Assembly: GCA_034231615.1 (NCBI GenBank) | Contig: CM067317.1 | Span: 43,223,531 to 43,287,530 of the forward strand | Source: Meghimatium bilineatum | Taxonomy: Eukaryota; Mollusca; Gastropoda; Stylommatophora; Philomycidae | Reading direction: 5' to 3' | Length of the DNA: 64,000 bases | In this document: one piece after another, positions 55,935 to 64,000 of the stretch | Layout: every line of letters starts with the position of its first letter | Position numbering within the stretch: position 1 is the first letter of the stretch | Notes under the pieces: model-generated | Seen by the model: only the letters and a program-made list of their open reading frames with translations | Told to the model about the DNA's origin: nothing | Database searches by the model: none | Made by a program: the position numbers and the translations under genes

Positions 55935-56200
55935 AAAAAACTTGTATTACTGGATACAATATCCACAAATATTGTTATTGAGACAACTTATAATTACCAT
56001 ATAGTATGTCCACTAATTTTTTTCATTGAAATAACTTAGTAACTGGATATCATATCCACTAATTTGTTAATTAAAACAACCTGTAGTTAATGGATATCAT
56101 ATCCACAAATTTATTAGTTTAAATAATTCATACTTACTGGATAAAATATCCACAAATTTATTAATTAAAACAAATCATAGTTTGATGGATAGAAAATTGA
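55935..56200 (+). repeat. 47-bp tandem repeat downstream of the GDI stop
   Basis: tggata(t/c)(c/a)a(t)atccac motifs at 55951, 55997, 56044, 56091, 56138 and a partial at 56186, spaced 46-48. Units are AT-rich with a near-palindromic ggatatcatatcc core. Probably within the 3' UTR or just beyond it. Confidence 0.8.
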
Positions 56201-56654
56201 TTGAAATAAGTCACATACTTAGATGTAGATTTGTTTTGTGATTGATTTTTTAGCTTCTAGAATTGATTCAACTGTGATACATACTAATGAGTGGTGATAC
56301 AAATCTCGGTGCAGTTACATCTTGCCAAGTCATTGCTGGAGCTAGTCTAGTGTATATGGCTCTACCTTGAAACAATTTATAAGTCCAATTAACATCCAGA
56401 CTTGAGTAATGACAAATTTATATGGCAAAAAGTGTTACACTTCGAAGCAAGAATTATCATTATGGCTAGCAAGAACAGTAGCAAGTTTACATTTGTTCAT
56501 AAGGTTGCACTCATTAAAATGTATTTCTATGGTTATTTAAAAAAAATGTGTTTTCACATGGATAATACAAGCACTTTGCCAACATTTTAAATATTTAGAA
56601 AGTTAAAGTACACATGTAAAAATGCTTTTTAATTAATGCCATTCACATGCCTTC

Positions 56655-57450
56655 CCCTAAACATTGAATATCTGATATCCTTTTCTTTTTCTGGCATTAT
56701 TTAATTACTGATATCCCTTCCCCTGACCATATTGAATATCTGATATCCCTTCCCCTGACATTGAATATCTGATATCCCTTCCCCTGACATTGAATATCTG
56801 ATATCTCCCTGACATTATTGAATATCTGGTATCTTTTCCCTTGACACTTAATATCTGGTATCTTTTCCCCTGACATTATTGAATATCTGGTATCTTTTCC
56901 CCTGACATTATTGAATATTTGATATCTTTTCCCCCAACTGGACTGTAAACAAGACAATTTCTAAAAGAATAAATTCATTTGAAATGAAGTGCTACAGAAA
57001 GATCCTACAAATATCATGGACAGAGAAAAAGAAGAACATTGAAGTTTTGTAATTAATGAAATTAAGTGAAGGGTGACTTCTAAATATCATCATAAGAAGT
57101 GGCATGATGGTATTGAAAAGCTGATTCTAGAGTGCAGGGTGCCAGGCAAGAGAAGAAGAGGAAGACCAAGAAGACGATGGACCAGTGAAATCGAAGAATG
57201 TATGCACATGTCTCTGGCCAATGCAGGCTTGCCTGCCTAGAACAGAGAGGCATTCAGAGTATCCATGACAAAGACAACGTTCTGGAAAAAATATGTCACT
57301 TGATATTTCCTCTGACATTTTTGAATATCTGGTATCCCGTTCCCTGACGTTATTGAATATCTGGTATCCTGTCCCCTGAATTTAAAATCTGATATTATTC
57401 CCCTGACATTATTGAATATCTAGTATCCCTTCCCCTGACATTATTAAATA
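56655..57450. repeat. ~30-bp minisatellite interrupted by a LINE tail
   Basis: Units ttgaatatctg(a/g)tatc(c/t)c/ttttcccctgaca run 56655-56940 and resume at about 57304-57450 with the same variants. Confidence 0.85.
56942..57303 (+). pseudogene. LINE C-terminus inserted in minisatellite
   Basis: WTVNKTISKRINSFEMKCYR, KILQISWTEKKKNIEVL, then LECRVPGKRRRGRPRRRWTS and EIEECMHMSLANAGLPA. The same family is at 60415 (KGRQRCRRIRGIQECMHMSL). Stops between blocks. Confidence 0.8.
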
Positions 57451-57749
57451 CCTTGCTTATCAGTGTTCCAGCTTTTATGAGTCGTTGTGTGATATCCGTA
57501 AAGTAATTCTGTAGTTTTTATCCCCAACATACATTTTCAAACAATATTTGTAATGTGTATGTTGTTATTGTTTGATAATTCTCACATATTTTCATTTCAT
57601 CAATCAGCTTTTGTCATTATTCTGGGGAGCTTAATTTACATGCTATTGTATATTACAATGTAGAATCACTAGTAGGTGACATTTTTTTCTGTTTTAAAAT
57701 TTAATCGGTGGAGAAATATTCTAGCAATTTTGTATGTTTGTTAAGCTAT

Positions 57750-57853
<104 letters not shown>

Positions 57854-58194
57854 ATATATCCATCACTGCAGAAGGGCCAACAACTCTGACACAAGAATGA
57901 TGAGATAGTTGGCCCAGAAGTGTGTGCTGGTGTGCTGAGTGACAGGTTGTAGAATCTAGGGATACTGGTGCACTGGGAATGTCTCCGTTCAAGGTCTGCA
58001 AACCCCTCTTACACATCTTTGAGTTTTTATATGAGTATGGGTGTCAACATCTGTAACACAACTAAGAACCTGTGTTTTTGTCAGAAAAATAATGGGCTGT
58101 TAATTGCCACCTGTTCACAGCTAAAGGGAATATTTCATCATCATCATGTGTCAAGATACAGAACATGAAAATTAGAGATTGAATTTGCTGTATA

Positions 58195-58445
58195 TTTCTG
58201 GGTACTGAAAGGGAACAAAGAATAGCAATAGTGTGACATGCATATAGTAAGAAACTTCTAAAGAGATTTGGCATATGGTTGACTATTTAAACCCTTAGAG
58301 ATGGTCAAATTGAGAAAAAAATGTTATGCTGGAGTCAGATGTATCTGGCTGAAAGATTCAGATATCGCATCCAAGCTGTAAATCATGACATGACATATTT
58401 AGTTCTGTGAAGCAGTGGAAGTTTGAAAATGATTGCAGAAAATAA
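58195..58445 (+). repeat. SINE-like family 4, diverged
   Basis: ctgggtactgaaagggaaca, agaaacttctaaagagattt, tggctgaaagattcagatat and cgcatccaagctgtaaatca follow the order of 39618-39905. Confidence 0.65.
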
Positions 58446-58684
58446 AATTTTACTTGGGAAACTACAGTTCTTGAATGTCAAGTCTGGCATGGTAAAATCA
58501 ATGTGGGTATTACAAGCTTTGAACAGAGGAAAACATGCAGACAATTTAAAAATAACATGGAGAGTTCAGACCATTTTCCCCTCGTCGTCGCAAGACCTTC
58601 ATTCCTATTCAACCTACAACAGATTTTTCAGCGTATGGATTAGACACCGACTCAAAAATACTAAACCTAATTTACCTTTTTTTT

Positions 58685-58745
58685 TCAATCCCTTGTTCAT
58701 CTTTGCTTGTGAAGGAGGAACACCATTATCAATTAACAAACCAAT
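58685..58745 (+). repeat. LINE 3' terminal fragment (hairpin family)
   Basis: ttcatctttgcttgtgaagg then aggaacaccattatc, the hairpin terminus also at 24005, 19230 and 53530. Confidence 0.6.
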
Positions 58746-58822
58746 AATATGCTAGGTTGTTGTTAAACTACACTGTGTACTTTGCTTGCTTTTACTCATT
58801 CGCAGCCAGAAACTTTATTTAA

Positions 58823-58895
58823 CTCGTAGTGGACCAAGCGACAACCTATTTGTCATTTTTCCTATATATCCCTATTTCCCCTAGTCCACTAAGAG
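58823..58895. mobile_element. 73-bp TTAA-flanked inverted repeat
   Basis: TTAA at 58819-58822 and 58896-58899. Ends CTCGTAGTGGAC and, reversed, CTCTTAGTGGAC. Pairing extends weakly inward (tcatttttcc/ggaaaaatga). Perhaps a minimal MITE. Confidence 0.5.
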
Positions 58896-59214
58896 TTAAT
58901 ACCACTGATTATATTAGGTATGAAACTCCATACAATCATGACACATCCCAATATAATAATAATTGAAGCATTTTCTTTACAGGACTTAACTATTCAACTA
59001 TTGTTGAATTTTTGAGTCTCCACTAATAGATCCAATCATATTGCCAGAACAATGTGAATGATTGGAACAATGTGGATGATTGGAACAATGTAGTTAATTA
59101 GAACAATAGGTTCAAACCACCTAGTCTGACAAGTTGGGTTAGCTAGGTGATCTCACTATCAACTCTAATACTGCGCCAACCTTTCCTATGGTAGTCATTT
59201 TGATGATGGGCTTG

Positions 59215-59520
59215 TGCATTTTTACAGATGGTCAGGAAGGAAGCCAGTGTATTCTGCAGAGACTCAAAAGTCACTACATTTCACATGTGACTGCCTGCCT
59301 GAGCAGGTTTTATGGAGAAAATGCCCTGCCCATTTGCACTAACCCCTCTTGGCTCTGTTGATTAGTCCCAAGGGAAACGTGGCACAAATACACTTGGGAA
59401 CAAACAGAACTGCAGGATATAACAGAAGATGGTTTAATACACCCTCGACTCCCTTAGGGTCTCCCTCCTGATTTTATGTAATTTTTTACTTCCTTAGGCA
59501 CTCCTATTCTAACCTGTTAG
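59215..59520 (+). repeat. dispersed repeat, relative of 51700-52085
   Basis: gtcactacatttcacatgtg, tgattagtcccaagggaaac and ggtttaatacaccctcgact in the same order. Confidence 0.6.
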
Positions 59521-60414
59521 GTAGTGGAAATCATTTTATATTTCTATATTATACCTTGTGGCTATCTGAATTAATACTCTACATTCCTTTGCTTGGTACC
59601 GTGTTTTATCATCTCATTATAAGATTATCATATTTTCTATCTTTTACAGTATATTCATGTCATTCATAATGTAGTCACTCTTTTAGGTTTGTTCATGATG
59701 TTTTTTCTGCTATATACTCCTATTTAATCTTATTACCCTGTACCCTTTCCTTTATGCGGAATTTTTTGTAGAAACCTGTATTTTTTATTTTTTACTTTGT
59801 AAGGTGACCTTGCTTCTACTTAATAGAACCCTGTGTTTCATGTCTGTTGTTTTAGTTTTGAATGGTGGTAGAATGATATGAGTGATAAACTTTATGCTGA
59901 AAAACAACAAGCAAAGAAATTGTTTATAAATATGCACTTAAAAGTACATGAGATATGCTCCTTTCAAATGCAGACATTAGTCCAATTTGGTTCTATCAGA
60001 GGTTTTAACCATAAAATAATAGTGGAGGTTACAGTTCTGGTGGTAATTCAGTTACCTTGACCTCCGAATATTGAATATATTTTAAGTAATGGGCACTCAA
60101 CATGCACTGTGTTTAAACTACAACATGTATATCTAATGGTGAGGTACGCTACTTTCAACCATTGATGTTAGTCCTATTTGGTTATATCATATCTTTAAAA
60201 ACATAAAAAATGGAGATTGTGGTTCTAGTAATTCAGTCATCGCAACTTCTAGAGATTAAGCAGAAACTTAGGTCGTTTTTTGAACTTTTATGTAGTGTCG
60301 ATTTAGTGTAGGTGAAGAATTTACACATTTCAGTGTAGGTGAAGAATGTATTGTTTTTTGCAGTCGTTGGAATTCAAGAAAATTTTCTTACACTGCAGAC
60401 TTCCCAGTATTATA
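59521..60414. other. no gene recognised
   Basis: AT-rich sequence; short open frames only. A weak internal similarity (agatatgctcctttcaaatg at 59951 and ggtacgctactttcaaccat at 60143) suggests an old ~190-bp duplication. Confidence 0.35.
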
Positions 60415-60625
60415 TAGAGGGAAGGAGTGTTGTTGGAGGAAGCAATAGAAGACAGTAGAGGCAAAGGTCGACAGAGATGTCGCCGGATAAGAGGTATTCA
60501 GGAATGCATGCACATGTCGCTAAGTGATGCTGGACAATTTACCGCAAGAATTTCAGGAGATTCATAAGGATAACTACATTCTGGAAAGAATACATCACAT
60601 GACACACAGAGTGATACTGGCTGCA
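60415..60625 (+). pseudogene. LINE C-terminal fragment
   Basis: EEAIEDSRGKGRQRCRRIRG, then IQECMHMSLSDAGQFTARIS, the tail family of 56942. A scrap of the same family is at 12690-12760. Confidence 0.7.
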
Positions 60626-61660
60626 AGAATTATTTATTTATGTACAAAGAGTATTGGATACTTCAGAATTAACAGAAAGGTGACAAATCGTAACTGTTGT
60701 CTCCTTTTGTTTCCTAAACTATTTTCTATTGACAAGTATCCTTTTATTTAGAAGTATCTATAGGTCAACTTATTTGTTTCATAAATTCATATGTTTTACA
60801 ATTTAAATGCGTATTTTAATAAAAACGGCAGACCTTTTTTCAATTTTTTTTGGCTCATCAATATGTTTGTGTGAGATTAAAAAATGTCTACATCAGTAGT
60901 AATTACTAATATTTGGCAACAAATGGCCTTTTATTAAAAAACAAACATTTTTTTAATGGACCCAAGATCCTTATCAATACGGAAAATCTGTACTAGTTTA
61001 CACCTATGAGTACCTATAACAATTCTTGACAGTATATAGCATACAATACATGAATCAGTGGACAGGTTTCTACGGAACAAATAGCTAAAATAAGGAAACG
61101 GAACAAAATTTCGATAAAGACGCATATACCTACGAATTCAACACGTTGCGCGATGAGATCCCATGACCGCTCGACATGCACACTGCACACTGAGTGAGAG
61201 GTGGATGGCCTGTTCGTTTCGCGCAAATCACTAGATCGGTATTTTAAGTTTCCGACATAGTGCAATAGCATATGAAATTAAAAAGTTGGTATCTTGTCAC
61301 ATATTTTGTCCACTGATTCTTGTATTGTACCTTATATAGTAACAATTTAAACACTAAACATATTTATGGCACATTAAAATCTGTTGAGAAATTATGTGTT
61401 ATCTCAAAGCAATCAGTAGAAAAATCATTTAGGACATGAATGGGAGATAACCATTAAATTGTTTGCTTTGCTTAAATTATGATAATATCTATCTATTATT
61501 TTATTAAATTGTGTGAATCTACACAACATAATTTATTGTGCCTGTAATTGTTGGTGTCTGTGGTATTATAGCTTTTGTATAATATGCAAAATATGCAGTC
61601 TCAACCCAACAGATGTTATTGTTTTAAATGACGGAATGTATGAGCGATTGCTCGTTTCCA
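60626..61660. other. no gene recognised
   Basis: No recognisable domains, repeats or RNA genes. Confidence 0.4.
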
Positions 61661-61681
61661 AACCTCCCCCTTTTTTTTCAG

Positions 61682-61839
61682 GGAAGAATTCTTCACATCT
61701 GAAAGTCTTGGGGCTCTCAACAAAGTGTGCAACATCAGAAGAGGAAACTTTCGAATTAGAGGTCAATTACTGCTAGATTTTTCTCTACTTTTACAGTTTG
61801 TGCAGCTCTCAGGTGCTGAGTCCTTTTTTTTATGAGAAT
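61682..61839 (+). other. candidate exon, unproven
   Basis: A strong pyrimidine tract and acceptor (ccccttttttttcag) precede an open frame of about 50 codons, EEFFTSESLGALNKVCNIRR then GNFRIRGQLLLDF, ending TGA. I recognise no family. It could be the terminal exon of an undetected gene, or chance. Confidence 0.15.
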
Positions 61840-62159
61840 ATGTTCCAGATAATTAAACATTACCTTTTTTTATTGGGACCAAGATCACTTGGAAAGTTGG
61901 TAATCTGTGAAGATAACTGATATTTTACATGATTCTAATTTATGAATGGAAAGCTCTCAAATGTGATTATCTTTGACCCTATGAATGCATTATGGGGATC
62001 CCTGAATACATTATGTGAGTCCCTGGATATAATATGAAGGCCCCTGAATAATTAATTTGTATAAGTTGCATGCACAAAATTTACAATCTTATTTTTTAAA
62101 CATGTTTTAAAATTAAATTTCATTTTTAACTTAATGAATAATGTGTGGTAGGCTGAAAG

Positions 62160-62790
62160 GGGCAGATAATGCTCTTGTCTGTGACTGTCAGCAAGTGATA
62201 ATCTTCACAGATGCACTATCTGTTCTGCAGGCTCTCAAGGGTGGTAAACTACAACACCTAAGAGATAAATTAAACAACACAGCAAATAAATAAAAGAACT
62301 GTACTTGTTCCATCACACTGAGGTGTCCCAGGAAATGAGAGAGCTGATGATTTGACCAAAGAAGGGAGAGAGAGTATGCAGGACAACAATGAAGTCACAT
62401 ATCAAGACAAGAAGAGAGTAATATAAACCATCAGAATTGAACATAGCATGACGAGATGATGTCTACCACTAACTAAATCAACACAGACAGGTCACCATCC
62501 TTTGCCTGAGGACAGGATACAACAGACTGCATAAACATGCACAAGATACGACTATGTGTCACACCAATGTGCACTTGTGGAACAGATGAAGAGACGTCTG
62601 AGCATATTCTGCAGAACTGTCCCCAGTATGAACAATTGAGATAGACGTATAGACCCGACGGGGCAACCAAAGATATGTGGAACCAAAGAAGAGCTGGAGA
62701 CAGTGTATGAACAATTGAGATAGACGTATAGACCCGACGGGGCAACCAAAGATATGTGGAACTAATGAAGAGCTGGAGACAGTGGTGGAG
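62160..62790 (+). pseudogene. RNase H-class LINE 3' part
   Basis: VIIFTDALSVLQALKGGKLQ (RNase H core), then frames matching VPGNERADDLTKEG, and CTCGTDEETSEHILQNCPQY, the CPCG...EHILQ module. A 70-bp segment (gaacaattgagatagacgta...) is duplicated near 62631 and 62707. Confidence 0.75.
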
Positions 62791-63110
62791 TTCATCCATA
62801 AGACTTGTCTGATGGTGTAGACATCAAGTAGTGAACGTAAGACTTGTCTGACGGTGTAGACATCAAGTAGTGAACATAAGACTTGTCTGACGGTGTAGAC
62901 ATCAAGTAGTGAACGTAAGACTTGTCTGACGGTGTAGACATCAAGTAGTGAACATAAGACTTGTCTGACGGTGTAGACATCAAGTAGTGAACGTAAGACT
63001 TGTCTGACGGTGTAGACATCAAGTAGTGAACATAAGACTTGTCTGATGGTGTAGACATCAAGTAGTGAACATAAGACTTGTCTGACGGTGTAGACATCAA
63101 GTAATGAACA
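62790..63110 (+). repeat. 39-bp minisatellite from a LINE tail
   Basis: About eight units of ataagacttgtctgacggtg followed by tagacatcaagtagtgaac. The first unit continues from the LINE (gtggagttcatccataagac), so the repeat is an amplified LINE 3' terminus. 39 is a multiple of three, so a minus-strand frame (SLLDVYTVRQVLC) stays open by structure alone. Confidence 0.92.
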
Positions 63111-63114
63111 CAAA

Positions 63115-63215
63115 AAAAGAAAGTATCCAGGCTGTAAAACAGGAAACAATGCATTCCATTCTCAGGGCTACATCCTACTAATCTGCGTTTCAGAATGAAT
63201 GAAAAATAAAGATAG
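63115..63215 (+). repeat. SINE-like family 4, 3' part
   Basis: aatgcattccattctcaggg, ctacatcctactaatctgcg and cagaatgaatg match the family's 3' end. Confidence 0.6.
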
Positions 63216-63304
63216 AAAAATAAAATAGAAAGATGGCCAAATGTATAATAATAATAATAATAAGACATTGCGTTTCAACTATGGTTTTTATTTTGTGTTT
63301 GTTT

Positions 63305-63440
63305 GCTCTCAAATTCCACTGGTTCTCCTTTGTAGCATGATAATGGTGCCACTAGATTTCCAGCAGAATATAGTCCAGAGAATGAAATTGCGTTGTGATG
63401 CCGTTTTATTTATGCTGGTGGCTAGATACATCCATTATTG
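63305..63440 (+). repeat. short dispersed repeat
   Basis: ctctcaaattccactggttc then gatttccagcagaatatagt and gcgttgtgatgccgttttat; relatives at 14405, 35880, 41105 and 50925. Confidence 0.6.
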
Positions 63441-63725
63441 GCTGAGACTATGGTTTAATTCTTAGACAAGTGAGAGGGAGATATCATCAGATGTACAGAA
63501 TACAGTCTATCAGAGTGCACTACCAAGGCAAGAGACAGAGGATGTTGGATGTTTATTGCAATCAAACTTCATTGAGGAGACCTCGTTTGATGATGGTGAA
63601 TGTATATTAAACCTTTTTTTTTGGTCTGGATAACATTGGCAGTATTATGTAAAATAGCATGACTTTTGTTGAGCTTGAACCATGAACACATCCGTTTGAG
63701 TTGATTCTTAGACTATGAATACATA

Positions 63726-63892
63726 CAGGGCCGGTCTTAGGCCATTGCAACCTATGCGGCCGCATTGGGCCCCGCACTTCATAGGCCCATAAATTAATAT
63801 TAGAATTTATTTTATTATCCTCTTCCCTACCCAGACTGGGCCCTGCGCAATCCGTTTCGCATTGGGCCCTGCAATTGTTAGGGCCGGCCCTG
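63726..63892. mobile_element. hAT-type MITE, 167 bp
   Basis: Ends CAGGGCCGGTCTTAGG and, reversed, CAGGGCCGGCCCTAAC. Flanked by aatacata (63718-63725) and aacacata (63893-63900), an 8-bp target duplication with one mismatch, as expected of hAT elements. No coding capacity. Confidence 0.85.
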
Positions 63893-64000
63893 AACACATA
63901 TATATACTGTGTAATTTATCACACAGAAAAAGTAGATGTAAACTTGCAGTCAGAGGTGGAATTCCCTCCCCCCAGATGATTTATAATTAAAATTTGCATT

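Noticed and set aside
62559-63268. Long minus-strand frames with LDVYTVRQVLCSL or HYLMSTPSDKSYV repeats
   Set aside because: Open only because the minisatellite period is 39, a multiple of three. The source is a LINE 3' end.

Overview
This is animal nuclear DNA, AT-rich and non-bacterial. One protein-coding gene is clear: a complete, spliced Rab GDP dissociation inhibitor (GDI) gene on the + strand, with 11 coding exons from 17572 to 55790, ten canonical GT-AG introns and a 442-residue product. Nearly everything else is repetitive: LINE fragments, SINEs, mariner/Tc1 elements, TTAA-flanked elements and minisatellites. The protein sequence and repeat content suggest an invertebrate metazoan, possibly a lophotrochozoan. 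I cannot name the species.

Layout. Bases 1-7020 are a satellite-like array of 41-46 bp units with a 2074-bp higher-order period; each higher-order unit carries the same 5'-truncated LINE tail. Bases 7021-17570 hold LINE pieces, SINEs and a Tc1-like remnant, including clear nested insertions. Bases 17572-55790 are the GDI gene. Its introns hold an apparently intact mariner (42258-43605), a dead mariner (34036-35286), many LINE fragments, tRNA-derived SINEs, and a family of elements flanked by TTAA with ends CCTTTAG...CTAAAGG. One member of that family surrounds a decayed coding region for a conserved protein that I cannot place in a known transposase superfamily. Downstream of the gene (55791-64000) are minisatellites, LINE tails and a hAT-type MITE, and no confident second gene.

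How it fits together. GDI is a cytosolic chaperone that extracts and recycles GDP-bound prenylated Rab GTPases. Its exons are undamaged despite the heavy repeat load. In intron 7 a 48-49 bp tandem repeat copies the exon 8 splice acceptor together with about 20 nt of exon. Several minisatellites here are amplified pieces of LINE 3' ends. The parts most worth a second look are the TTAA element and its orphan protein (47283-50143), the duplicated acceptor (about 45690-45860), the LINE-carrying satellite, and the intact mariner.
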